A stretch of DNA of 17,333 nucleotides from Stramenopiles sp. TOSAG23-2 (Eukaryota > Sar). The DNA lies in the NCBI GenBank assembly GCA_900128395.1, contig LT649594.1, positions 1,686-19,018 of the forward strand, in the 5' to 3' direction. Both the position numbers and the translations under genes were made by a program. How positions within the stretch are numbered: the first letter of the stretch is position 1; every line of letters begins with the position of its first letter. A model generated the notes under the pieces. It was not told the DNA's origin, made no database searches, and worked only from the letters and a program-made list of their open reading frames with translations. Shown here piece after piece: positions 7,803-15,234 of this stretch.

Positions 7803-8657
7803 ATGTCTTCTTATACTGCAACCAATTCCGTAGTCACCGTCGTATTTAGTATAGCGGCAGTAATATTACAATTAAGATACCTTGCATTATATCGAGATAA
7901 TGCCGCAAGTTATATTGCATTATTTGCATTAGTAGCAATGTTTATTGTTCCTATGATTAAATCCTATTACATTAGTTTCGGTTTACAGGAAACATGGACA
8001 TGGATATTTATTGTAACTTCTTTAGTATCCTTAGGTGCACAAGGATATATATATGGAAATGCTATGGGTCATAATTACGAAGGATTAGTGGCAATATCAG
8101 TACTACTAACCGTAATCGCATCTTACACTGGTCATTTCATGAAAAATAAAATCAAAGAAGAGGAAGATTTTGAATTTGGTATAAAGAAAGCAAAAAGCAA
8201 TTATATGTTTTACAGCTTTGTGCAATTTGCTGCAACCCTATTGCCAGTCATATTAATTATTATATGGTCACAAATAGATGGTTATCCAGAATCATTGACC
8301 ATTATATTTATTATTACGTTGGCATCACTTCTTTTTTATGCGTCATTCAGTATGGTAACTGCATTCGTTAGTCCAGTAACTTTATTTAAATATGAATCTT
8401 ACTGGATATGTAGCTCAAAAGATAGCGCTCAATCCATTTTAGAATGGATTCGTGATTCCAAACCAGTGAAAATTATGTTATCTGCTATCATCTATGCAGG
8501 ACTAACCATCATATATGGTAATACGGAAAATGTATACGATTTAGTAAATATTATTATATTTACAGTTGCATTGGTTGCAGAACATATTAATGCATTATAT
8601 TATAAAAAGAAATACTTTAAGTCAGTTGTAGGAGATAGAACAGTTACATTTGAATAA
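7803..8657 (+). CDS. Multi-spanning membrane protein, about 8 helices, 284 aa
   Basis: I do not recognise the family. Hydrophobic segments lie at about 8-29, 36-56, 65-85, 93-113, 136-156, 164-188, 222-238 and 245-266. They are joined by a charged cytosolic-looking loop after the fourth helix (KNKIKEEEDFEFGIKKAK, 114-131) and by a polar loop at 195-221. The C-terminus is short and basic. Unlike the CREST-like neighbour I see no set of helix-embedded His/Asp/Ser residues that would suggest an enzyme. It has no cleavable signal peptide beyond the first helix. The ATG follows TTTAAATAAAA, and the gene is divergent from the thyroglobulin-like gene with 48 bases between starts. It ends just before the convergent 77-residue orphan. 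A transporter-like or membrane-scaffold role is possible but unsupported. Confidence 0.72.
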   Translation: MSSYTATNSVVTVVFSIAAVILQLRYLALYRDNAASYIALFALVAMFIVPMIKSYYISFGLQETWTWIFIVTSLVSLGAQGYIYGNAMGHNYEGLVAISVLLTVIASYTGHFMKNKIKEEEDFEFGIKKAKSNYMFYSFVQFAATLLPVILIIIWSQIDGYPESLTIIFIITLASLLFYASFSMVTAFVSPVTLFKYESYWICSSKDSAQSILEWIRDSKPVKIMLSAIIYAGLTIIYGNTENVYDLVNIIIFTVALVAEHINALYYKKKYFKSVVGDRTVTFE

Positions 8658-8659
8658 AA

Positions 8660-8893
8660 TTAATTAAATTCTTTAGAATAATCTTTTAATCTATTCTGAT
8701 ATATTGTATAACATTCATTGTGAGATTCATTTGTCATGTCGGTTAGATGAGTACTACATATATTATAAATATTCATCCAACGCTGGTCCAGTACTTCTGG
8801 AGCGGTGTGAGCAATGGTGTCTAGTAGTTTGTCAAATTCCACTTTAAGCTTTTCGTCATCTACTGCACCCTTTAATAGTAAAACTGTAGTCAT
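8660..8893 (-). CDS. Hypothetical small helical protein, 77 aa
   Basis: An unrecognised, mostly alpha-helical protein with three Cys and no signal peptide. The frame can start at 8926, 8914 or 8893. I chose the ATG at 8893 because the two earlier ones lie within the 3' end of the upstream coiled-coil gene on the same strand, and because the 8893 ATG is directly preceded by ATTTATA, like other starts in this block. With the longest start it would be 88 residues and overlap that gene by 26 bases. It converges on the eight-helix membrane gene with 2 bases between stop codons. Function unknown. Confidence 0.55.
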   Translation of the reverse strand: MTTVLLLKGAVDDEKLKVEFDKLLDTIAHTAPEVLDQRWMNIYNICSTHLTDMTNESHNECYTIYQNRLKDYSKEFN

Positions 8894-8900
8894 TATAAAT

Positions 8901-9416
8901 TCACGCTTTATCATTTGATGAGCCATTCTTGTCTTTTATAGGGTCAATACGTGTCTTGTCTAACTTACGTTTCTTCGTCTTGTGCTTTAATTCATTGTTT
9001 TCTTCTGTCAATGACATAAGATACTTCAATTCGGCATTCTGTTCCTGTAATTTTTCCTTTTGTTGCTTCAATGTAATATTCAATTCAACAACTTCGGCTT
9101 TTTGAACACGTGCTTCTTCCAATAATTTGTTGCAAAGTTTATTCTTGTTACCAATGCCAATGATGTCATCACGCAATTTTACCCTTTCCACTTCCATTAC
9201 TTTCACTTCATCTTTCAATACATCACGTTTTGCTTTCATCGAATTGAATTTTGTTTTTACATCCTTCAGTTTTTCAAGTTTTGCTTCTACTTGAACAACA
9301 TATTGTGTGCTTTGATCTAACGCTTTTTGTCGATCTGCACTAATTTGTTGAGCATCCCGTAATTGATTTATCAATAATTCATAATCTGCATCAGTGTGTG
9401 TTTGAAATAGTGGCAT
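8901..9416 (-). CDS. Coiled-coil protein, 171 aa
   Basis: Residues of about 15-148 are almost continuous heptad-compatible helix rich in Leu, Lys, Glu and Gln, with few helix breakers; a Gly-Ile-Gly-Asn break lies near 87-90 and may mark a hinge between two coils. The C-terminus is basic (KTKKRKLDK, near 147-155) and could be a nuclear localisation or nucleic-acid-binding signal. There is no signal peptide or membrane segment. It may be a structural or scaffold protein, but coiled coils cannot be assigned from composition. It lacks the TATA-like leader seen at most neighbours: the upstream bases (9417-9440 on the other strand) are less A/T-rich and the ATG follows GCCAAAC, so it may be controlled differently. 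Confidence 0.65.
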   Translation of the reverse strand: MPLFQTHTDADYELLINQLRDAQQISADRQKALDQSTQYVVQVEAKLEKLKDVKTKFNSMKAKRDVLKDEVKVMEVERVKLRDDIIGIGNKNKLCNKLLEEARVQKAEVVELNITLKQQKEKLQEQNAELKYLMSLTEENNELKHKTKKRKLDKTRIDPIKDKNGSSNDKA

Positions 9417-9891
9417 GTTTGGCGAATGTGCGATTTGCGTTGATTAGTCCAATGTAAGTCTTCGTATATTATCCAATAAATGATAAATAGTAATAGAAAT
9501 ATGTAAAACATATATATGTTCTTATATATATATATATATATATATATTCTTCTCTATATATATATATTATTATGTCGTAATACAACGCTAATGTAATGCT
9601 AATGCCCTACGTGAACCTTCCTTATAATATCATCTGCCACGCAGGAAATCATGATGTCCGTGACAAGCACTTCCAAATTATGCACCTAATTATGCACAAA
9701 AAGCCATCTACTATGCGAAACACAGCATTTTGACGTGGACTTTAATATGAACGTTGGCTGAAATTGAACCCCAGTAAAGTACAATATGAACGTTGGGCAT
9801 TACACATTCTAGAAAAGAAACATACATACATAATACAAAAACATATAAGACTCAGGAAGATTGTATGTCTCATAAAATTCATTGAATTAAT
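9417..9891. other. Non-coding gap with TA microsatellite and short direct repeats
   Basis: This is the largest gap in the virus-like block (475 bases) and I see no gene in it. It holds a (TA)n run at about 9522-9546 and a shorter one near 9554-9568. A 14-base direct repeat AATATGAACGTTGG lies at 9744-9757 and 9783-9796, and AATTATGCAC occurs twice near 9676-9700. It contains longer stretches of mixed composition than other spacers here, so it may be a decayed gene, a small inserted repeat, or a regulatory region for the two divergent genes beside it. Confidence 0.5.
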
Positions 9892-10893
9892 ATGGATAAT
9901 AATAATAACGTTAAGAAACGTAAAAGCTCAGATAGTGACGAAGAAATGTCCATGTCCACACCACCACTTAAAAGATCTAAAAAGAAAAAGGAAAAAACCT
10001 CAACTTGTTCGATCTGTCTTAATAAGATAGGCAAAAGGAATAATGTGAAGTTAAACTCGTGTGCTCATATATTCTGTAAGGAATGCATTAGGACATGGGC
10101 AAAGCAAGAAAATACATGTCCGCTATGTAGAAAGCGGTTTACAAATATGTCTTATTATGATAAAAATTCTAAATATATTTCTATAAATATTAATAACAGA
10201 TCTCAAGGTAAGAAACAAATTGATTTTACGATCTCACATGTACTCCAATTATGTGACATAATAAATCATTCCTATGCTAAAAAAGATTCATCTATAATGA
10301 CATTAGTGTCTATACAACGCCATTTCGATGACAATCCATTTAGTATAATGCGTATAGCGTTACGGACACAGTTGATATTTTGGGATACGACTGTCTCGCA
10401 ATTAACACAGACTATTCTAGGTATACATCTACAACCATCTATGCTTGATCTCCATGGATTATATACTTCCGATTCACGGATGAATATAATTATATATTGG
10501 GGATTATATGAACCTTTCCGGAAGTGGCTGACACTAGTTATTTCCGATGATGGAACAACATTTAATCAGTCTACACGTACAAAAGCTCATATGTGTTTTG
10601 ATGTGATTACTCGTTTTATTCGCATTAACAATATTCCATGTGAAGTGGAAGCTGAACCTGGTTCTTTACAACACTGGATATTAGATACAACAAAACTTGT
10701 TAATGAAAATCCATTTCATCATCGCTCACTTCATAGGACTGGCATTTATAGGACTAAACTACAACATATTATCCGTGTGAAAGGCATGTTAGAAGGGAAG
10801 ATGGAAGATCAAATTAGACAAGATATTCTCAAACGTGATTTACAGGAAGGGGAATCCAATGATTGGTATCTCCAACGATTACCAAAAATTTAA
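9892..10893 (+). CDS. RING-finger protein, putative E3 ubiquitin ligase, 333 aa
   Basis: A complete C3HC4 RING lies at residues 39-79: C39-x2-C42, C57-x-H59, C62-x2-C65, C76-x2-C79, with P77 before the last Cys and W69 in the usual E2-contact position (IRTWA). RINGs of this form recruit ubiquitin-loaded E2 enzymes. Before it is a polar tail with two basic clusters (KKRK at 8-11, KRSKKKKEK at 28-36), likely nuclear localisation signals, and an acidic SSDSDEE. The remaining 250 residues form an unrecognised, probably helical domain with many aromatic and His residues; it is presumably the substrate-binding part. It lacks membrane helices. The ATG follows ATTGAATTAAT rather than a TATAAA leader. 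Viral RING proteins commonly redirect host ubiquitylation, but the target here is unknown. Confidence 0.85.
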   Translation: MDNNNNVKKRKSSDSDEEMSMSTPPLKRSKKKKEKTSTCSICLNKIGKRNNVKLNSCAHIFCKECIRTWAKQENTCPLCRKRFTNMSYYDKNSKYISININNRSQGKKQIDFTISHVLQLCDIINHSYAKKDSSIMTLVSIQRHFDDNPFSIMRIALRTQLIFWDTTVSQLTQTILGIHLQPSMLDLHGLYTSDSRMNIIIYWGLYEPFRKWLTLVISDDGTTFNQSTRTKAHMCFDVITRFIRINNIPCEVEAEPGSLQHWILDTTKLVNENPFHHRSLHRTGIYRTKLQHIIRVKGMLEGKMEDQIRQDILKRDLQEGESNDWYLQRLPKI

Positions 10894-10929
10894 AACTTAT
10901 TACTATAAATAAATATTTATTATTATAAA

Positions 10930-11181
10930 ATGGCACATGAAGCAGCAAAGAAACATATAGAACGTGGTAGACGTTGGGCTGCAATAAAACAAAAAAAAGA
11001 ATATTGTAACAACATAAAATGGCTGGCAGATAAACATAAAAAGGATATTAAAGCTGGTAATTGTGGTATCAATTGCCAAGAAGAAATTAAAGAGTTATTG
11101 GAAGACACCAAGAAAAATTGTAGGCGAAATGTTAGAAAAGTAGAAGCGTTGTTACCTAAAAAAGTTAAATTAAAATTATAA
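10930..11181 (+). CDS. Small basic helical protein, 83 aa
   Basis: An unrecognised, very Lys-rich protein with four Cys (26, 45, 50, 64), of which C45-x4-C50 could sit in a small metal site, though no full zinc-finger pattern is present. Almost all of it is predicted helix from composition, and the C-terminus ends in KKVKLKL. It could bind nucleic acid or be a virion core component. The start is well supported: TATAAA (10924-10929) abuts the ATG, as in the M16 gene. It sits 36 bases after the RING gene and 31 bases before the next gene, all on the plus strand. Confidence 0.6.
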   Translation: MAHEAAKKHIERGRRWAAIKQKKEYCNNIKWLADKHKKDIKAGNCGINCQEEIKELLEDTKKNCRRNVRKVEALLPKKVKLKL

Positions 11182-11212
11182 AGTATAAAAAGTCTACCTA
11201 TTGTCTATAAAA

Positions 11213-11818
11213 ATGCCTCCTAAAAAAGCTAAAAAAATACGTGTTAAACCGAAATTACAAGTTGGTTCTAAAATAACCCTCACTTATATGGAAGGTGGTA
11301 AAAAAGTGAAATACAATGCTACCATTACATCATTAGATTCCAAAAATAAAGCAATGTTAACTTTCGACAATGGTATCGTACAGGTAATGACATTACAAGG
11401 AAAAGATAACCCAGGTGTCAAATGGGCATTTACTAAACATGTTGTCCAACGTAAAAAATATGGTAAACCGAAGGGTATATATAAGAAAGAAAAGAAACTA
11501 CCTGCTAAACCTATTGTTTCAGAACGTTTACAACAAATGGCAATTAGTAGACAAGTAGATGACGATACTACAAACCGCGTAAATGGAATAATTGCACATG
11601 TAAGGACTAATATAAATGATCCTATGGGAATGAAAATATGGTTATCCGAATGCAGGGAAAGAGATATACGTAAGATTGCAGAAATATTACATCTTGTTGT
11701 CCAACGATTTGACTCCCTTCCAAAAATAATTGCAGCAATAGTCAATCGAATTCAATTGGAACACATGGCTATGATGGGTATGATTGATTTAGGAGGGAAT
11801 AGGGAATTAAAACTATAA
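11213..11818 (+). CDS. Basic protein with possible SH3/Tudor-like barrel, 201 aa
   Basis: The start is the ATG at 11213 (MPPKKAKK); a TTG four codons upstream is in frame but unlikely. TATAAAA ends one base before the ATG. The first 20 residues are strongly basic (PPKKAKKIRVKPK). Residues of about 17-65 alternate strands and turns with the pattern of a small beta barrel (VGSKITLTY, VKYNATITSLD, KAMLTFDNGIVQVMTL), as in SH3- or Tudor-like folds; this is inferred from pattern, not family recognition. A Lys-rich linker (80-98) leads to a helical C-terminal half (100-200). No signal or membrane segment. Chromatin, DNA or RNA binding is a reasonable guess; function is unproven. Confidence 0.62.
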   Translation: MPPKKAKKIRVKPKLQVGSKITLTYMEGGKKVKYNATITSLDSKNKAMLTFDNGIVQVMTLQGKDNPGVKWAFTKHVVQRKKYGKPKGIYKKEKKLPAKPIVSERLQQMAISRQVDDDTTNRVNGIIAHVRTNINDPMGMKIWLSECRERDIRKIAEILHLVVQRFDSLPKIIAAIVNRIQLEHMAMMGMIDLGGNRELKL

Positions 11819-11839
11819 ATATATTATTTTTTTTTATAA

Positions 11840-11983
11840 ATGAAAGAATCTAGAAGACCACGTACATTCGATAAGGAAGATTCAGTGGACTATACTTTAA
11901 ATATATTGTGTTGGGGAACTGTTTGTGTGATAGTTATCCTGATTCTGTTACTTATTATAAATTCTATAGTTAACTATGATTAA
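11840..11983 (+). CDS. Small single-pass membrane protein, 47 aa
   Basis: A short frame with a convincing layout: a charged N-terminus (MKESRRPRTFDKEDSVDY), one hydrophobic helix at about 20-40 (LNILCWGTVCVIVILILLLII), then a seven-residue tail. It starts 21 bases after the stop of the basic protein gene, on the same strand, and TATAA directly abuts its ATG as in the neighbours, which is the main reason to accept it. Many large DNA viruses encode such small envelope or membrane peptides. It fills what would otherwise be an empty 183-base gap. Function unknown. Confidence 0.5.
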   Translation: MKESRRPRTFDKEDSVDYTLNILCWGTVCVIVILILLLIINSIVNYD

Positions 11984-12001
11984 TAAATATATTAAGATTC
12001 G

Positions 12002-12184
12002 TTACGTTTTATTTTCACATAAGGCGATGTTAAAAAGTACAGGAAATAACTGATTGAATATCGTATCTTTTCTAAAATCTGGATTGGCTTCGTACATCGC
12101 GTCGCGAGCCTGTTCTACTGTTTCATGACCATCTTCTATGCACATAATTGCAAGTTTTTTTAATTCTATTTTAATCGCATTCAT
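12002..12184 (-). CDS. Hypothetical small protein, 60 aa
   Basis: The start is the ATG at 12184; the frame extends 13 codons further only to a TTG. Residues 1-22 form one helix (MNAIKIELKKLAIMCIEDGH), followed by a second (TVEQARDAMYEANPDF) and a third hydrophobic helix (TIFNQLFPVLFNIALC), so it is a compact three-helix protein with no signal peptide. On its strand the ATG is preceded by AATATAAAAACA, in keeping with other genes in the block. It converges on the 47-residue membrane gene. I do not recognise the family. Confidence 0.5.
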   Translation of the reverse strand: MNAIKIELKKLAIMCIEDGHETVEQARDAMYEANPDFRKDTIFNQLFPVLFNIALCENKT

Positions 12185-12280
12185 TGTTTTTATATTAATA
12201 ATCCGATCATATATATACCCCAAATAATTTTAAAATGTTTATTAGAGGACAATGAATGGCATATTTTGGATATAATACAA

Positions 12281-12472
12281 TTATTGAAGTCCTAATTGTT
12301 CAATTATTTTCAACCGTTCATTTATTTTATTTGCCATGATAGTGATTTCTTGTAATAAGTCCAATTTCTCTTCTATTACTACTGGAGTTGCTTTCTTTCG
12401 AATCGTCCGGACCGGTGCATGATTCCTTTTATCTTGATAGTAATTATAATACGTACCATTATTAACGTTCAT
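12281..12472 (-). CDS. Hypothetical small coiled-coil protein, 63 aa
   Basis: The first half is polar, Asn/Tyr- and basic-rich (NGTYYNYYQDKRN, then RTIRKKATP). The second half (about 33-62) is an amphipathic helix with Leu/Ile spaced for a coiled coil. No Cys, signal peptide or membrane segment. The leader is A/T-only for about 18 bases, with TATATAAT roughly 11 bases before the ATG. It is the last gene that resembles the virus-like block before the palindromic spacer. It could be a tether or oligomerisation protein; unproven. Confidence 0.5.
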   Translation of the reverse strand: MNVNNGTYYNYYQDKRNHAPVRTIRKKATPVVIEEKLDLLQEITIMANKINERLKIIEQLGLQ

Positions 12473-12597
12473 TTAAAAAAATATTATATACTTAAGTACG
12501 CTTATTTTTAATTATAAATTAGCACCATATACCATTATAATGCTATTCCATACTAACCATATATATAAAATATTTTTTTTAGGGAAAGCTTAAAACG

Positions 12598-12645
12598 AAA
12601 TTTATAAGATGCCTCTTACGATCGTAAGAGGCATCTTATAAATTT
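12598..12645. repeat. Perfect 48-bp palindrome
   Basis: Bases 12598-12621 are the exact reverse complement of 12622-12645, with no spacer; the core is CTTACGATCGTAAG and the arms end in AAATTT. The match stops at 12597/12646 (G opposite G). A 24-bp perfect stem in DNA or RNA could work as a transcription end or polyadenylation hairpin, as known for mimiviruses, or be a remnant of a terminal hairpin or recombination site. It is far longer than any other palindrome I saw in the window. Confidence 0.95.
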
Positions 12646-12685
12646 GAAAAATCTTATTTTATTTTTTTTATATATGGTTTATTTA

Positions 12686-12728
12686 AATTATGTCTACGAC
12701 ATAATTATCGATAAGTTGTAAACTTATC
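12686..12728. repeat. Two adjacent short hairpins
   Basis: Arms AATTATGTC and GACATAATT (12686-12694 and 12698-12706) surround the loop TAC. Three bases later GATAAGTT and AACTTATC (12710-12717, 12721-12728) surround the loop GTA. The motif ACGACATAA recurs just after, at 12731-12739. Together with the 48-bp palindrome this makes three inverted repeats within 131 bases. Confidence 0.85.
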
Positions 12729-12781
12729 TTACGACATAAATTATAAAAATATACTATTACGATATCCATGTATATATATCA

Positions 12782-13606
12782 ATGGCCCCTTCATCAAGCG
12801 GAACAAGGCCAGATAAACGTAATGATGCATCATGCATAATGTGGAATGATAAAATGTATATTTACGGTGGGGCTTCATCTGACCAAATAAGCTTAAGTGA
12901 TGTATGGGAATTCAATTTCAATGCAAATTCATGGACAAAAATAACTACTACTGGTGCGAATCCAAAACGACGACACCATACCACAGTTGAATATAATGGA
13001 AAGATGGTAACTTGGGGAGGATGGGATGTAACGAGTAAAAACGATGCATATGAGTTAGATTTATCATCAAAAATTTGTAAGTCTGTTGCTACTGGGTCCA
13101 AACCTAGTGCACGTCATGAACATACAGCAGTTAGATCAAATGGTAAGATGATTATTTTTGGTGGTTATAGCACTTCTGCAACAGTAAATTACAATGATGC
13201 ATGGGAACTTGATTTAACAACATACATTTGGAAAGAATTATCTACAACTGGATCGAAACCTACCACGCGTCGACATCACTCTACAGCCGTTTTTAATGGG
13301 AAAATGTTAATTTTTGGGGGGTATAGCCCACCTTACCATCGTGATACTTGGAGTTTAGATTTAAAAACTAATAAATGGGAACAATTGCAAACAACTGGTA
13401 GCCCGACACCTAATGATTACCCAGCTGCACGTTCAAATCCAAGTACAATTGCAATTAATAACCAATTGGTTTTATTTGCTGGAAGTGTCACCGGGGTACA
13501 CAAGAATGATGTTTGGGTGTTAGGCTTGGGTGATTTGGTGCCGTTGCCTTCGATTGATATGTGCAATGTTATTCGATCTAATAGTGGCTTCGTTTATGAA
13601 TGTTAG
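12782..13606 (+). CDS. Kelch-repeat protein, 274 aa, possibly 5'-truncated
   Basis: Five Kelch blades are visible, about 50 residues each (around 8-58, 59-106, 107-157, 158-206, 207-250). Each has the family marks: a hydrophobic strand ending in GG (IYGG 27-30, WGG 78-80, IFGG 125-128 and 177-180; AG at 233-234 in the last), then a conserved W or Y with a D/L strand (DVWEF, DAYELDL, DAWELDL, DTWSLDL, DVWVL). Five blades are fewer than the usual six or seven, and there is no BTB, F-box, signal peptide or other domain. The frame stays open upstream to a stop at 12737-12739 without another ATG, so the true 5' part may have been lost or spliced away. Kelch propellers mediate protein binding. It is probably a host gene, although poxviruses also carry Kelch proteins. 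The C-terminal 24 residues are unlike Kelch. Confidence 0.82.
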   Translation: MAPSSSGTRPDKRNDASCIMWNDKMYIYGGASSDQISLSDVWEFNFNANSWTKITTTGANPKRRHHTTVEYNGKMVTWGGWDVTSKNDAYELDLSSKICKSVATGSKPSARHEHTAVRSNGKMIIFGGYSTSATVNYNDAWELDLTTYIWKELSTTGSKPTTRRHHSTAVFNGKMLIFGGYSPPYHRDTWSLDLKTNKWEQLQTTGSPTPNDYPAARSNPSTIAINNQLVLFAGSVTGVHKNDVWVLGLGDLVPLPSIDMCNVIRSNSGFVYEC

Positions 13607-14000
13607 CCCTGATGATTATACATTTTATGTACCTGATATAATAAAAGTATAATATCATAGGAAAAAGAGCAACAAAATAAAGAGGATAAGGGGTAATAAT
13701 TCTATTAATATCTGTCAATGTATCTATATATATTTTTGTATATATGTGTGTTTGTGTCTGAAATATATGTTGTTTTTCTGAACGTTTATGTTTTCAGGCA
13801 TTTTAGACGAGAATCCTTAAATATTATTTCATTTTGATTACTAATTTACACAGCATCTATCAATTGACGTAACTAGGAAATACTATACTTATTACTATAC
13901 ATAGAAGTTAAGGAACATGTAAAAACAAGCAGCATAAGAAGAATAAATTGATGAAATACCAGAATGAATGAATGAATAACAACAAAAGTGATTTATCTTA
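13607..14000. other. Host-like intergenic region
   Basis: No gene is visible in these 394 bases. It is A/T-rich with T- and TATATG-rich stretches near 13720-13750 and a (GAAT)n run near 13960-13978. The last 60 bases align, with insertions, to the sequence before the second uS7m copy, so an older or converted part of the duplication begins here. Confidence 0.5.
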
Positions 14001-14165
14001 TATAGAATAGATTTACATATGTCACTGTGATGTAGATTTGTAAGATATACAAAAAGAGATCTAAATCATACCAGCATTTATAAGCCACACACACACACAC
14101 AAATTTATTAGATTACTATAACATTTGTGAATATACAGATCAATATATAAGTATATTTATAAAAC

Positions 14166-15194
14166 ATGTTACGAAATATGATCAATGTCGTTCGTACAAA
14201 ACGAATAATAAGGCAAACGCATAGTATAAATAATAATAATAATAATAATAATAATATGAAATATATGTTAACAAAAATTTTAGGTAATAATAACAATAAT
14301 ACTTATTATAATCACAATCATGGAATTAATAATCAAAGTAATTCTTTTCATACAACAACATCAATGTTTTATGCTTATCAAAATAAAAAAGGTAAAGCGG
14401 AACGAGCAATTAACCGAGGTAAAAGTAAATTTAAATTAAGAAATAAAAATAAAGGAAAAGAAGATAGTAATAATGATAGTAAAAGTGTGTTTTTTAATAA
14501 GAACGATGAAGCTGTTGCGGAAGAGGCAGCTTTGATGACTAAAAATGTTGTTGTCGATGATGGTATATTAGCAGGCAGTGGTATTAAAATATTGGAGCGC
14601 AATCAATTTTTACCGCCAAAACAAGATGATATGGAAGTGTTAGATAAACCTATTTATAAATTATATATGTTATATAATGCATTGGAGGAAGATTTAGGTT
14701 GGGAACAAGATCTACAAAATGAATTGGAAGAACGACAAATGCATATTAATCGACATAAACGTATGCATGCATGGTTTGAAAACAATATAAATAATAAATT
14801 AACAAATCATATCATGCAAGATGGTAAAAAAGTAAAAGCAGAAAAATTAGTATATGAAACAATTGTACAATTGAAATTTGAACATGATAAAGATTATGAA
14901 TCGGTTTTATCAGAAGCAATTTTCAACACAACGCCTGAAATGGAAGTACGTTATATGCGTTTAGGTGCACAAAGACATCCTGTGCCATTTCCATTGAATT
15001 CAAAACGTAAATTAAGTTTAGCATTGAAATGGCTTGTTGCTGCTGCTAGAAGTGGAAATTTAAATGGATTTTCTAATAATTTTACAAATGAATTATTATT
15101 AGCAAGTCAAAACAAAGGTAGTGCCGTGAAACGTTGTGAAGACATGCATAAATTGGCATTTCAAGGTCAACCATATGCACATTTTAGGTGGTAA
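14166..15194 (+). CDS. Mitochondrial small-subunit ribosomal protein uS7m, copy 1
   Basis: A 342-residue protein. Residues of about 160-342 form a ribosomal protein S7 domain: the conserved helix KPIYKLYMLYNALEEDLG, the EKLVYETIVQLK segment, the core with PVPFPLNSKRKLSLALKWLVAAAR, the NELLLASQNKGSAVKRCEDMHKLA helix, and the terminal AHFRW typical of S7. S7 binds the 3' domain of small-subunit rRNA and nucleates assembly of the ribosome head. The first 20 residues are basic, hydrophobic and free of acids, as in a mitochondrial presequence; a nine-residue Asn run (22-30) and another N-rich stretch follow, then a Lys-rich linker. It is therefore a nuclear gene for a mitochondrial protein. No intron is needed. 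The leader contains TTTATAAAAC just before the ATG. Confidence 0.92.
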   Translation: MLRNMINVVRTKRIIRQTHSINNNNNNNNNMKYMLTKILGNNNNNTYYNHNHGINNQSNSFHTTTSMFYAYQNKKGKAERAINRGKSKFKLRNKNKGKEDSNNDSKSVFFNKNDEAVAEEAALMTKNVVVDDGILAGSGIKILERNQFLPPKQDDMEVLDKPIYKLYMLYNALEEDLGWEQDLQNELEERQMHINRHKRMHAWFENNINNKLTNHIMQDGKKVKAEKLVYETIVQLKFEHDKDYESVLSEAIFNTTPEMEVRYMRLGAQRHPVPFPLNSKRKLSLALKWLVAAARSGNLNGFSNNFTNELLLASQNKGSAVKRCEDMHKLAFQGQPYAHFRW

Positions 15195-15234
15195 AAAAAT
15201 TATTCGAAAAGAGTATTTTTATACTTTTTTTTCC

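Larger units (their letters stand above)
12473..12781. other. Non-coding palindromic spacer, candidate virus-host junction
   Basis: A 309-base stretch with no gene. It lies between the last small virus-like frame and the Kelch gene and contains the 48-bp palindrome plus two further hairpins. Base composition is very A/T-rich apart from the palindrome arms. The change from compact to sparse coding happens here, so this is where I would place the end of the viral insertion; no direct duplication or conserved terminal sequence proves it. Confidence 0.45.

Noticed and set aside
9522-9568. TA-rich tracts as a replication origin
   Set aside because: A/T microsatellites are common in DNA of this composition, and no iterons or initiator sites accompany them.
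9764-10030. 88-aa frame before and inside the RING gene
   Set aside because: It begins at a non-ATG codon, overlaps the RING coding sequence in another frame and shows no recognisable pattern.
10908-10921. 14-base A/T palindrome after the RING gene
   Set aside because: Made only of A and T in an A/T-rich spacer, so it is likely by chance.
11284-11745. 153-aa minus-strand frame opposite the basic protein gene
   Set aside because: Hydrophobic shadow of a Lys/Ile-rich gene; no leader or neighbour supports it.
14108-14296. Minus-strand hydrophobic 62-aa frame, repeated at 16066-16254
   Set aside because: The Leu run is the complement of the Asn (AAT) repeat in uS7m, not a real membrane protein.
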